Of a stretch of 62,000 nt of DNA, positions 43,001 to 52,720 are shown piece by piece. Within the stretch, counting starts at the first letter, position 1, and each line of letters starts with the position of its first letter. Below the pieces are notes generated by a model that was not told where the DNA came from, made no database searches, and saw nothing but the letters and a program-made list of their open reading frames with translations. This DNA is from Symbiodinium natans (taxonomy: Eukaryota > Sar > Dinophyceae > Suessiales > Symbiodiniaceae): NCBI GenBank assembly GCA_905221605.1, contig CAJNDS010002317.1, positions 1 to 62,000 on the forward strand, given 5' to 3'. The translations under genes were made by a program, and so were the position numbers.

Positions 43001-43332
43001 ATTTGTTGGTGGCTGCTGTCTGCTTCCGAGTGGTGGGCGGGGAAGTGGACACGGCGTTCGCGCCTGCAGGGTTGGGTCACGGCATGCTAGGCGCAGTCAC
43101 AAGTCGGCTGTCAGCATGTCTGTTGCGTTGATTCTGGTGGGTGCACGAAGCTGCTTTGAAAAGAGGAACAGTCACTATCAAGCCTCGCTGAGTGCTATTC
43201 GAGCTGCTTCGTCCTTAGTCTAATCCGCAAGGGTGCACCGTGAGCTTGCTGCAAGTCATGTTCGTTCTCAGAAGCACTGAGCGCCGCACCCAATCTTTGG
43301 TGACATGAATGTCCTCACTGAGCTGGAAGTCA

Positions 43333-43430
43333 GGGGTTTACGAAAATAAGGGACCTATCGACCCCCAAATAGAAGGATCGCCTTTATGAACAAGGACCCC
43401 AATAAGGCACCCCGAATATTGTGAGCCCCC
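43333..43430. mobile_element. F1 element
   Basis: Left end GGGGTTTACGAAAATAAGGG, middle CCCCCAAATAGAAGGATCG, right end CACCCCGAATATTGTGAGCC. Confidence 0.87.
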
Positions 43431-43721
43431 ATTCGGCAACTAGTTGCTCGCAATAACGCACAGGTCGCGCTGGCTGCGGAGGGGTCGGGGCAGAGGGTAG
43501 CCGGGGCAGGCCGATGTCGGCTGCACACCACGTACTTTACGCTGGAAAGTCTCCTCAGGTCTCAGACATGAGCTGGAGGCCCTAAGTCCTCAAACTCAAA
43601 GGGTACGTGAGCCTAAACACAATTATTAGAAACAATGATTTACAAGATTAATCAGTGGCAGGCCTCATTCACCGCGTGTCTGAGCACTGATGGTTTCCCC
43701 CCGGGTTGCTCCAACAGCACG
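43431..43721. other. no assignable gene
   Basis: Unique sequence without domain-bearing frame. Confidence 0.4.
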
Positions 43722-43795
43722 GGCCCGTTCTGCACGCCCGAGCGCACGCCGGAGCGCACCCCCGAGAGCACGCCCGCGCCCGAGCGCCGTTTGTT
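43722..43795 (+). repeat. GAGCGCACGCCC minisatellite
   Basis: Five to six imperfect copies of a 12-13 bp GC-rich unit. Confidence 0.8.
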
Positions 43796-44139
43796 TCTGT
43801 GATTTGCAGGCTCGTGATCGAATCAAATGTTGGCGAACACATCTCTCCTGCATCCCCCAGTCTCGGCAGACCTCTTCAGGAGATCCTTTGCCACACACCT
43901 TCAGTCATGCGGCTGTCAGAACACGTCTCGTGCAGCTTGTCCTATCTCGGATCGTAAGCGCGGGGCGACGAACTGAGGTGGTGGCACATGCCGCGAGGCA
44001 CCTCCAGTGATAGGGCAACAGGCTCAGTTCTGATGCAAGGTTTCAAGAAGCCGAAACTCCATTATTTTACTTCGAACATCCCACCTTAGGGATTTGGTTT
44101 TTTTTTGGCCGTCCTGCCCCCCCCCCCCCCACCCGTCTG
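43796..44139. other. no assignable gene; poly-C run
   Basis: A run of about 14 C near 44117-44131 after GGCCGTCCTGCC; a similar word precedes the poly-C near 59876. Confidence 0.4.
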
Positions 44140-44380
44140 ATGAGTCTCTCGGGTTGGGCACTCCAGAAAGTCTCTGGGTTGGGCACTCCAAGGAGTCTCT
44201 GGGGTTGGGCACTCCAAGAAGTCTGGGTTTGGGCACAGCCGGGAGTTTCTGTAAGTCTTTGGGGTTGGGCACTCCAGGGAGTTTCTGGGGTTGGGCAGTC
44301 TAGGAGTCTCTGTGGTTGGGGAGTTTCTGGGGTTGGGGAGTCTCTGGGGGTTGGGCACTCCAGGGAGTCTCTAGGAGTAG
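44140..44380 (+). repeat. minisatellite with GGGGTTGGGCACTCCA unit
   Basis: Eight to nine copies of a 27-30 bp unit (GGAGTCTCTGGGGTTGGGCA), some shortened. Open frames here are repeat artefacts. Confidence 0.92.
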
Positions 44381-45021
44381 ACCGGGCGAGGAGAAGAGTT
44401 CCAGGCGAGGAGAAGAGTTGAGTTTAAAATCGAACAACCCCACACAGAAGGTGTGGAAAAAAACCACCAAAAACCTTCAAAGCCCTAAACCCAAAAAACC
44501 AAAAAAAAAAAAAAAAACCTAAACTGGGATCAGGATCTGACAGAACTGTTTGATGGCCACGGCATCGCTCTTGTGACGGCGGTTCCTTGGAGGCGATGTC
44601 TGATTCGGGCCGGCTACCCTGCTGTTCTTCTGCCGCCTGCCTCGCTAACTTCTCGGACACGCTGCAGGGAACATTCTGGCTACCTGTTTAGATTTGGGGT
44701 TTAGGGTTGCAGAAGATGTTTCGGAGGCCGAATGTGCAAAATCGAGCTCAGCTCCCTAAACCTGGACGCAAGTACCAGAAGTTGATAGGCCACGTGTGCG
44801 GGCTTCCAGCATCGTGGGATCCTGCTCGTCCGAAAGAAACCCATGATCCCCGGCAATGTGGCCCGGTTCGGAACAAGCTCCAAGGAGGTTAGGGGACCGG
44901 TTGGGGCCCCAGCAGAATCAAGACAGCCACGCGCTCGTCCGACGCCGCACGGTCCTTCACGTAAGGCAGCCAGGGCCTGGGCTGCTCTGCTGGAAGAGGA
45001 GGTCTCAAATTCGTTTCCAGA
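44381..45021. other. no assignable gene; A17 run
   Basis: A run of about 17 A lies near 44502-44518. It has no coding sequence before it, so I do not read it as a retrogene tail. Confidence 0.4.
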
Positions 45022-45372
45022 AGGGGTTTATGATAGTTGGGCCCCGAATAGAGACCCCCAAATAGAGACCCCCAAATAGAAGGATTCCCTTATGATCCGC
45101 CGAGGCCTTGGGTCTAGGTGTCTGGGTAGCACAAATCATCCACCCCACCTCTAATCCCCTCCCCACAGCCCAGGGTTGGCCTGAAATGGGTACCCCCCCC
45201 GAGCCGACAAGTGTCCGGGAGCAGACGGTGCATTCAGGACCAAAGGGCACTTCAGCCTGACGTACCCCCCTCCCCTATTGCTTGGAGGGGCCTGCCTCGG
45301 CCTCCCAACCCGCGGGTCACGTGGCGTTAAAATTAAGGACTCCAATGAGGTACCCCGAATATCCTATACCCC
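45022..45372. mobile_element. F1 element split by about 230 bp
   Basis: The left half runs from GGGGTTTATGATAGTTGGG to GAAGGATTCCCTTATGAT (about 45098), with AGAGACCCCCAAAT duplicated. The right half resumes at about 45330 with AAGGACTCCAATGAGGTACC and ends CCTATACCCCC. The intervening DNA has no recognisable ends. Confidence 0.7.
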
Positions 45373-45784
45373 CACATCCTCAAGCAAAAGGTTGCAATCG
45401 TTTAGCGGCACGTGACAGGCATCTGAAAGCACGCGTAACTGCAGAGATTGAGGGACTGGTTCTCAGGGGCCCACTTCGCGTCCTGATTGCCATCGAAACC
45501 CTGGAAGGAAATGCCTCGAGCAAGGCAGGCCCGCGGATGTGTCATTTGCGTATTGCATATCGGAATCCATTTTACCACAGCTTTAACTGCGTATCACCCA
45601 TGCCATGAAAGAAATGACATGCATGCTTCGGCCAGCATCCCACCTGAGTGGCCATTCAAGGAGGTCTTCCTGAACAGGCGGCATTCTCACAAGGGGAACC
45701 ATGCTCACCACCGAGGTGCCACATGTGGCCACGGCAAATGGGAGCCTGTGCTGTTCTGAAGCACGCTCAATCGATGCCCTCCAT
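45373..45784. other. no assignable gene
   Basis: Unique sequence without domain-bearing frame. Confidence 0.4.
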
Positions 45785-45818
45785 CCTGAACCCTGAACCC
45801 TGAACCCTAAACCCTAAC
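45785..45818 (-). repeat. short telomere-like tract (CCCTGAA/CCCTAAA)
   Basis: Three CCCTGAA-type units then CCCTAAA. Confidence 0.88.
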
Positions 45819-45916
45819 TGAGCCCCGGGCTGCCAAGCCCTTGGATTCACATCAACCCAGACCTAAGTCCATGAGGGGTGGCGGGCGCAACAGGAACCAG
45901 CGCGCCACACAACGCT

Positions 45917-45952
45917 TTTAGGGTTTAGGGTTTAGGGTTTAGGGTTTAGGGT

Positions 45953-45998
<46 letters not shown>

Positions 45999-46012
45999 GG
46001 TTTAGGGTTTAA
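45917..46012 (+). repeat. telomere-like tract with (TTGAGGG)7 block
   Basis: Five TTTAGGG units, seven consecutive TTGAGGG variants, then TTTAGGG. Confidence 0.96.
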
Positions 46013-46601
46013 CCGACTAAGACGCAACAAGAACGAGGGGGGCACATGAAACAGGAACTGTACACGCCTCCTCACAGGCTCCTGGTACAGCTTTGGCCCA
46101 GTTCCTGAAATAAGTTCCTGAAACAGGGTTGCTGTACCAACCCCCTGGTTCCGGTTAGCGCTCACTCGTCACAAAACCCACAAAGACGCCAAACACTCGC
46201 ACTGAAAGTTTCGATCTCATGGTCTCAGATGCCAACCACCACAGGCTTTGCTGCAGCCTGGCATGTGAGGCTCCAGGCTAGACGAAAGAACGTGAAAATT
46301 GCAAGGCCAGCGAGTGCTCAACAGTTCGCCGGCATGTTGGACGTGCAGGGCCTTTGGAGCTGCGGCAGGGGCGACCCGAGATGGACCAGAAGGATAGCCT
46401 GCAGTACAGGCAAGCATGGACAGCCGGTGAGCACCAGCATGCTCCAGAAAGGCAACCTGCCCGCGAAGTCTTTCCTTCGCATTCCTTTGACCCAAGCCTT
46501 CAAGCGCCACACAGCGTCACTTAGAAGCCCCTGAACATCCTCAAGCCTGACGCCTCCCGTTCCCACAACTTTGCTTCAAGATCCAGACATCTACCTAGTC
46601 T
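46013..46601. other. no assignable gene
   Basis: Overlapping frames on both strands at 46217-46566 have no domain. Confidence 0.38.
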
Positions 46602-46672
46602 TTGGGGTTTAGGGTTTAGGGTTTAGGGTTTAGGGTTTAGGGTTTAGGGTTTAGGATTTAGAGGGTTTAGGA
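46602..46672 (+). repeat. telomere-like tract (TTTAGGG)9
   Basis: Clean units ending with TTTAGGA and TTTAGAGGG. Confidence 0.94.
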
Positions 46673-46880
46673 CTTCTGTGCACGGTTGAGCGGCCAGGGA
46701 CCGGCCTCCACCGAAGAGGCATGCAACACGCAAGCAAACACTCCTCTTAGGATAGCCACGTGGTCCCTGGTATGGGCCCCTAACAAGGGGCACCCCTCAT
46801 ACGCCCTATAGAACCCAAGGGCCCTTTTTTCGGAAGCCTTTAACGGAGGTAGGGGACCCATATTAAGGGCCTATCTGAGT

Positions 46881-46920
46881 ACCCCTAAACCCTAAACCCT
46901 AAACCCTAAACCCTAAAGCC
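46881..46920 (-). repeat. telomere-like tract starting at GTACCCC
   Basis: Left border GAGTACCCCTAAACCCTAAA, preceded by a GGTAGGGGACCCATATTAAG stretch that looks like decayed F1 sequence (about 46755-46880). Confidence 0.88.
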
Positions 46921-46997
46921 TTAGAACCCGTGCATGATCCGGCCTCCTGCTTTCGGCTCCGGAGCCTGGAGAAAACAGCAAGAACCGATTCGAGTGG

Positions 46998-47131
46998 ATT
47001 AGGGTTTAGGGTTTGGGGTTTAGGGCTTAGGGTTTTGAGTTTAGGATTTAGGATTTAGGATTTAGGGTTTAGGGTTTAGGGTTTAGGGCTTAGGGCTTAG
47101 GGTTTAGGGTTTTGGGTTTAGGGTTTAGGGT
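46998..47131 (+). repeat. telomere-like tract (TTTAGGG) with TTTAGGA block
   Basis: Includes a block of three or four TTTAGGA units and several CTTAGGG units. Confidence 0.94.
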
Positions 47132-47221
47132 GACTTGTGAATGGACATGGAGACATCTGTGTATATGCTACATACAAGCATGGTACATTGGCGCACTCCT
47201 GGTCTATCGTACACACGTTCT

Positions 47222-47540
47222 GTATATATATATATATACACATATCTATACATATATATATATATATATATAATTCTTTCTATATTTCAATATATCCTTA
47301 TGTACATTTGTATTTATACGCATAATTCTGTTTTCTGTGCAACATCTATTTTTTGTACATTGGTTTTCCGTGTTGCTATTCAAGGCTCGTTTGTTTCTCA
47401 TTTCTTTCCTTCGTTCCTTCTTGCGTGCTTTCATTCTCTAGTTTTGTTCTTTCTTTCACGGGGCCTGGAGGTGAATCCCCTCTCCCTCTCTCTTTCTCTC
47501 TCCCTTTCTGGCTTCACTTCCCTCTCTGGGTCTTCTCTGC
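47222..47540 (+). repeat. AT microsatellite followed by pyrimidine-rich DNA
   Basis: (TA)n runs at 47222-47273, AT-rich sequence to about 47395, then CTTTCTTTCC and CTCTCTCCC pyrimidine sequence. The order is the same as at 6440-6925. Confidence 0.8.
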
Positions 47541-47719
47541 ACTTAGGAGTCCCCCCCAGAGGAGGAACCCGGCCGCGACGGCCAAGTGGGTCTGTGTCCA
47601 GTTTGCTTGGGCCCCATCAATTTCCAGTAAACGCGCTCTCAGCACTACTTATCTTGTAAGGATCTCGAGTGGCCAGCTCCAGAGCCGAAGTGTGAAAAGA
47701 GCCAGTCGAGTTGCCAGAC

Positions 47720-48028
47720 TCAAGGAGCGTTGATGGAGGGGAAATGCCAACACTCCCAACCACCCATGGAATCAGGATAATCCTGGTCACCATAGAAGGA
47801 AGTCAAACTTGAGCCAGGCCACAACTGTGCACCAAGCACTCCAGGAGGCGCCGGTGCCGGCACAACGACCGGCGAGGGCAAAATGGGGAAGATCTTGCAG
47901 ATTGCAAAGAAAATCACCGCCAATACCACCCAAACCAGAATCTCGTGAGGGTGGCGACGGTCATTTGGACTCTGCGTCTGAACAACCTCCTCAGGCTCAG
48001 CACCGAGAGTGGCGTAGTCAACATCCAC
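47720..48028 (-). pseudogene. single-pass membrane protein remnant downstream of a spliced-leader copy
   Basis: About 100 codons read VDVDYATLGAEPEEVVQT, a polar stretch, then a clear membrane segment (ILVWVVLAVIFFAICKIF), a Pro/Val-rich linker and a short polar tail. The frame begins at GTG (48028) and has no in-frame ATG upstream; it stays open through the spliced-leader copy at 48101-48121. The only ATG near the start (48025) is in another frame. With a leader copy 72 bp upstream on the same strand, the simplest reading is a reverse-transcribed mRNA re-inserted in the genome, now lacking a usable start. Function unknown. Confidence 0.5.
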
Positions 48029-48100
48029 GGCTGCGAAAAGAAGCTCAACAAGCGTGATGCGAACTCGTGAACAGAGTGCCGGCAGCGCTCTATCCGGAAT

Positions 48101-48121
48101 CCTTGAGCCAAAATGGCTACG
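48101..48121 (-). other. dinoflagellate spliced-leader copy (relic SL)
   Basis: On the minus strand these 21 bases begin CCGTAGCC and end TTGGCTCAAG, matching all 21 fixed positions of the 22-nt dinoflagellate leader. The base before it is C where the leader has A, G or T. The bases after it are GATTCC, not the GT donor that follows the leader in an SL RNA gene. It is therefore a leader fixed in DNA by retroposition of a trans-spliced mRNA, not an SL RNA gene. Confidence 0.88.
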
Positions 48122-48172
48122 GGGTCTCTCTCTCTATCTCTCTCTCTCCGCTCTCTTTCTCTTTCTGAATCT
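48122..48172 (+). repeat. CT microsatellite
   Basis: (TCTC)n-type run directly upstream of the spliced-leader copy. Confidence 0.9.
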
Positions 48173-48251
48173 TGGAGCGGTCCATGTTGAACATGCTGAA
48201 ACACAGGAGGCGACGAGACGTGAGATTAGCACTGAGTATATTAGGCGGAAT

Positions 48252-48320
48252 CTCTAAATCAGGGTCCCTTTCAGGGTCCTTATTATAATGCGGCCCCTAA
48301 AAATTTAGGGGCTCAATCCT
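48252..48320. mobile_element. F2 element, truncated
   Basis: AGGGTCCCTTTCAGGGTCC, TTATTATAATGCGGC and CCTAAAAATTTAGGGG align with the left arm and centre of the copy at 36276; the right arm is missing. Confidence 0.7.
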
Positions 48321-48966
48321 GGGCATCCCGAGATCGACACAGCCACACTCCCCGCCTTTGGCATTATCACGGTCGGAGTGGCGACCTTGACTACTTCTGA
48401 AATGCTTGTACAGCATGTCACACCTGCGAAGCAGCCTGCCTGTGCCGCCCCTTTGAGGCTGTCCATGTGTACATCGTGGCTTTCGGGTGCACTGTCAGTG
48501 GTTTGCAGCTTGTGCCTGACCTTGACTCATGAGACGTCTCGTTGCGTCGCATGCCAAGTGCCCGGCAGCCGCCGGCGGCAGCGGTGGAACAGACGGCTCC
48601 TTGACAAGAGCACTGATCATCTCTTATCCTGCGCGGATTTATGGGCCACATAGTGCCATAAAACCATAAATGCTGCAAGCACACTTGGTAAATTTACGCA
48701 AAGCATCCCCTGGCTACTCTGCGATACGAATGGTCAGTTCATGCCATCTCTAACATAAACGCTGGCTCTAGTCTGTCACTATTGTATCCTCACCGTATCT
48801 TGGGGGCCCTGTGCGCGTTTTTTGAGGGCCCTTGCCAAGCACTTGACATGTGCTCCGCGGCATACACATGTGTAGTAGTATAATTTGCGTAGTATTCTAG
48901 TGTTCCTATTATATTGCTTTTGTATTGTGTTGCATTATAGTGTATTATGTTGCGCTATATTGTATT
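48321..48966. other. no assignable gene; AT-rich island at its end
   Basis: From about 48880 the sequence becomes AT-rich with TATTGTGTTGC and TATTGTATTC words, and this continues to about 49015 under the 3' end of the next gene. Confidence 0.45.
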
Positions 48967-50706
48967 CTACTGCCGTAAAATTGTACTATATCGTATATGA
49001 TATATGATATGTGCATATGATGCTCTTTTTGGCGGAGCTCTCTTCGCAAGACTGGCAGCTGCAGAACTTTGCCGCTTCGCTGCGGTCTCCTGCTTCGCCG
49101 GTGCTAACACAGCTGACGCTGCCGCGGCTTCGGCCTCTTCTAAGGCCGAGCTGGTGACAAGCGAGCCTCCGAGGGGGGCGAAGATGCCGTGTTGTGCTAA
49201 ATGCTCCTCGTAGAGGGCGACGGCCGCTGCCGTGCATGGTATTTCCTCTTCTAAGCCGTGAAGAAAGTTCCAAGCATCTTGGGTACTCGATTCCTCCCAC
49301 AAGTGTTCGAGCACGATGCCACAGGCCTCCAAACGATCAAGAGCCGACTCAGCCGCCAGTCGGCCCAGGATCTCCTGCTGAACCGCTGGCAAGTGCTCGG
49401 CTTTCTCGTCACCAAACCCCTCCAAGGCGGCCTCTGCCTCTTCCCGTGCTTGTTCTTTCAATGTTGGCATCTGAGCATCCAGCCACTCGCTTCCTTTTTG
49501 GTCCAGGAAGACCAGGCCATCAGCAAGATCAGTCTCTTTAGCAGCTTTCATTGCCTGGGCTTCCTGCGCTCTTCGGAGGGCATCGCTCATGTACTGCTTC
49601 TGCCACTTTGCAAGGGCAAGCTTCAACTTCTTGATCTGGGCCGCCCTTGCATTCGAGTCCTCTGCATCAGCTTCACGCGCGCGTTGCACTTCACGTTGGA
49701 AGAACTCCTTCTGCCGAGCGGTGTATCTGCTCACCTCCTTCAACTCGGCCTGCAACATCGCCTCGAAGGCCAGGCGGCATGCACGTACAACCTGGGCCAG
49801 TCTTTGCTGCACCTTCGTGATTTGACTGCTCCAAGCAGATGCTGCAGATTCAGACATCTTTTGCTGGGTGACAAGATGTGTTTTCAGCGCTGCAGTCATG
49901 TGCTGGATTGCAGCGCGCATGTCCTTGGCCAGAAGCTGCAATATTTCTTTCTGGCCAGAACGCCATTCTTTCCGCAAGGAAGCAACAATACCCTGGCTCA
50001 CCTCCTTGGCCCAAGCCTGCCGAGTGGAGGCTACGTCCACGTCCGGCTGTGGCGCGGAGCTGGGAAGCTTCTTCCTGCACTCCCCTTCGAACCTTAATAA
50101 AAATACTATTTTTCAATATCCCCTTGGGGTTTTATATGAGCAGAAATAAGAAAAAATATTTCCCAAGGGGGATGTAGGTTCGCCAGTGGCCCGAGATGGG
50201 CGTTCGTCCGGTCGGTAACCGCCGATGTGAACTTGGCCTTCGACTCCGCATCGGTGAAGCAGCGTCTCACCACATCCAGCTCCTGCCGCCTTGCAGCAAG
50301 GTACCTCTACTCCCCTTAGAACCTTCATAAAAATAATTATGTTCAACATCCTCTTGGGTTTTATATAAACAAAATAAAATAATTCTCAAGGGGGATATAG
50401 GTACATCTGCAGGAGCTCATTGGAGCCGGTGATCCAACGGCGGTTCTCGGCGGAAGACATGGAGTTAAAGCGGTCTAGGGCCTTGAGAACTGACTGCTCT
50501 TCTTCCAGGCCTCGCTGCCGCATGGCTTCCTCTTCCTGGCTGCAATCCGTACCAACTGCCAGAGCCGCTGCTGGCTGGTCCCATCGGTCGCTTCTATCGT
50601 CCACCAGCTCAGCTGCGAGGGCATCTCGAGCAGTGTCCGTGTATCTCCCAAGCAAGTGGATGACGTCAAGAAGGAATGGATCTGCCTCACTGCCCTGCGC
50701 CATCAT
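48967..50706 (-). CDS. three-exon coiled-coil protein with introner-type introns
   Basis: Exons: 50405-50706, 50182-50304 and 48967-50074, read on the minus strand from the ATG at 50706. They join in frame to 510 residues. The first join reads NELLQ-MYLAARRQEL and the second HLGPLA-KKLPSSAPQP. Exon 1 is acidic and helical (VLKALDRFNSMSSAENRRW). Exon 3 holds long helices typical of coiled coil (LLAKDMRAAIQHMTAALKTH, AQIKKLKLALAKWQKQY) and an Ala-rich segment. No enzyme motif or known family is recognised. The last 17 residues (SYAHIIYHIRYSTILRQ) come from AT-rich DNA and may be intron read-through, so the true C-terminus could differ. The quality of both joins makes the gene model strong even though the function is unknown. 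Confidence 0.78.
50075..50181 (-). mobile_element. introner-type intron 2 (GA...AG)
   Basis: On the minus strand it starts GAACCTACATCCCCCTTGGG and ends CGAAGGGGAGTGCAG, 107 bp. CCCCTTGGG and CCCAAGGGG inside form a hairpin around AT-rich DNA. The donor is GA, a dinucleotide reported for some dinoflagellate introns. TTC is repeated at both borders. It closely resembles intron 1. Confidence 0.8.
50305..50404 (-). mobile_element. introner-type intron 1 (GT...AG)
   Basis: On the minus strand it starts GTACCTATATCCCCCTTGAG and ends TCTAAGGGGAGTAGAG, 100 bp. The ends are imperfect inverted repeats (ACCTATATCCCCCTT and ACCTCTACTCCCCTT). AGGTAC is present at both borders (50299-50304 and 50399-50404), as expected for a target-site duplication that supplies a splice site. 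Confidence 0.85.
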
Positions 50707-50909
50707 GAAGGACCATTGCGGTCACGAGTTCATGTGTCATTCATGTGTTGCAACGTCACGAGAAGAGAGCACTTAGTACAGTGCTGGGTACAAACTCAAC
50801 AATCTCGACGAGCACCAATGGAGTCTGGGGGTTGACGCTTGCCCTTGAACAGCAACGCGACACACGTCGCCCACTATGGTATGTAACATAAAACAAACCT
50901 GAGGAAACA

Positions 50910-50976
50910 TGGGGTTTTACGAAAAGAAAAGGACCCTTAATATAGACCCCCAAAAAGCAGGATTCCTGTATGATAA
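50910..50976. mobile_element. F1 element, left half only
   Basis: GGGGTTTTACGAAAAGAAAAG, CCCCCAAAAAGCAGGATTCC then TGTATGATAAG; the right terminal repeat is missing. Confidence 0.72.
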
Positions 50977-51532
50977 GCACATTAAGCAAACTCGATCAAG
51001 CAAAGGGCGGATCGAGCATAACCCAGTGAAAGGTAGCACGAGCATCGCTTAAGCTGTAAGCATATGCAAAGTGGGTCCTCTTCCTTCCCACCGAAGAGCA
51101 TTCTCTTGAAAAAGCCGGGCTTCTCCTGCTGTACTGCTGGCTGCACGCGCTCAACTTTACTGTTTCGTCTACCAGTTGCAAGGGCCTCGCAACGAAATGA
51201 GAAGAAACCAAGGTTTTGGCACACTGAGAAGCATGACGTGAACTTCTGTAGACTCCCAAGATGCAAACGATCTCTTGGGATGTTCCGTGACTGGCCCATA
51301 CTTGGCCCTTTTGTCTTAGTAAGTCTACCTAGTATCCCCCAGAAACCCTCTTAAAATCCCCATAAGCCCACCTTACTAACCCTAACTACTAATAGGTCAA
51401 AATAGCTTCCAAGTACAGGGCAACCCACTTTCTCCTCTTCAGCTGGGGGTGGCAGTGGTGGAGGTGGAGGCGGCGGCTCCTCTTGCAATGTTTTTGCGAG
51501 GCTGGGCCTGGGGGCCTCAGCGTAGTCACTTT
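50977..51532. other. no assignable gene; GGAGGT-type patch
   Basis: A short (GGTGGAGGC)n-like patch at about 51450-51475. TCTTAGTAAG...CTTACTAACC near 51316-51382 hints at another decayed palindromic element. Confidence 0.4.
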
Positions 51533-51699
51533 GGGATGTTCCCCCTTCATACTAACAGTCCTTCGTAGGGAGTATCATTGGGGGTACGAGAATCCCTATT
51601 AAGGAGGTACTAGAATCCCTATTAAGGAGATACTATAAAATCCCTATTAAGGAGATACTATAAAATCCCCATAGCTGTTAGTATCATGGGGAACATCCA
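51533..51699. mobile_element. F4 element enlarged by internal repeats
   Basis: Ends GGGATGTTCCCCCTT and GGGGAACATCC with ACTAACAG / CTGTTAGT just inside. The interior holds three to four copies of AATCCCTATTAAGGAG plus a linking ATACTATAA, absent from the copy at 29117. Confidence 0.83.
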
Positions 51700-51822
51700 C
51701 AGGTAGTCGCTGTCCAGCTCTGCGCCTCAGGTTCCTCGATCTCCACAGGCGGCACATCCTCCTGGCGTCTGCACGCGGCTCTCCCTCCCCAAGCCGGCGC
51801 CCCAGACCCAACGACAAAAGGG

Positions 51823-51999
51823 GAGTTTACGATATTAGGGTTTGGGGTTTAGGGTTTAGGGTTTAGTGTTTAGGGTTTAGGGTTTAAGGTTTGGGGTTTA
51901 GGGTTTCGGGTTTAGGGGTACCTTGTTGGGGCCCTTACTATAGTTGGATCCTGCTCTTTGGGGGCTTATATTCGGGGTCCCATCTTGTCGCAAATTCCC
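51823..51999. mobile_element. F1 element carrying a telomere-like tract inside
   Basis: Left end GGGGAGTTTACGATATTAGGG, then TTTAGGG-type repeat (51838-51918), then F1 resumes at GGGGTACCTTGTTGGGGCCC, GTTGGATCCTGCTCTTTGGG and ends TGTCGCAAATTCCC. The repeat sits at the same TTAGGGGTACC motif as in the copy at 28241. Confidence 0.88.
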
Positions 52000-52720
52000 A
52001 AATCCTTCCAACCTCTAAGCCTCTAAGCCACACATGGCCATGGCCATGCACTTAGCTGCAGAGCCACTATGCGGGCCAGTGAACGACTGAGTTCAGCGCA
52101 AACTTTGCATCGTCTGGGACGCCATCAGCACACGCTGGCGTTGGCCTGTTCACAGAGGGTCTGAAATAACCATAGCTAAATACAACGAAGTATCACTACG
52201 ACTAACTAGTGATGAATAATAGCTACTAATGCCTCATGATAGCTAATACTAGCTAATAATAACTAACCATGACCAAGAATAACTAGTAATATCTACTGGT
52301 AACCTAGTCATGTCTAATAGCCAACGAATTATCACTACTCGTTAACCCAGAATTCTGCAACAAGCAGCCTTTTTTCAACTCTCGGTGCTGACACGTCTCG
52401 CCGTTCCTTATCTTCACAACGCACCATCCTTGGTGCCTCTTGCAGCGTCGGAAGGCTGAAAGTGACTGCGCTCTGGCAGGCCGTATGCCGCAAAGTGGCA
52501 TAGGCTTCAGAACCTCCTGTGGTATACAGATGTATACCAGATATACGTAATATTCTATGAAAAACTCCCCAAAATTTGCAGATATAAGTAGTATTATACG
52601 AAAAATTCCCAGAAGCTCTAAACACTACGAAGCAGCAGAGTTCAGTCGGCTCTGTCCAGCTCTTCTGGCCATGCCATGCACCGAGAGTGGCGAAATTCAG
52701 ATCCCTGGTCAGCAAGCTGC
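52000..52720. repeat. non-genic; CTAATAACTA-rich and TATACGAAAAATTCCC repeats
   Basis: 52160-52320 is dominated by TAGCTAATAATAACTA-like words. 52540-52612 holds two copies of a unit with TATGAAAAACTCCC / TATACGAAAAATTCCC and AGATATA. Confidence 0.6.

Noticed and set aside
44498-44520. A17 run as the tail of a retrogene
   Set aside because: No coding sequence or duplication precedes it; it follows a minisatellite.
47806-47816. TGGCTCAAG inside the membrane-protein remnant (minus strand) as another leader relic
   Set aside because: Nine-base match within coding sequence; expected by chance.
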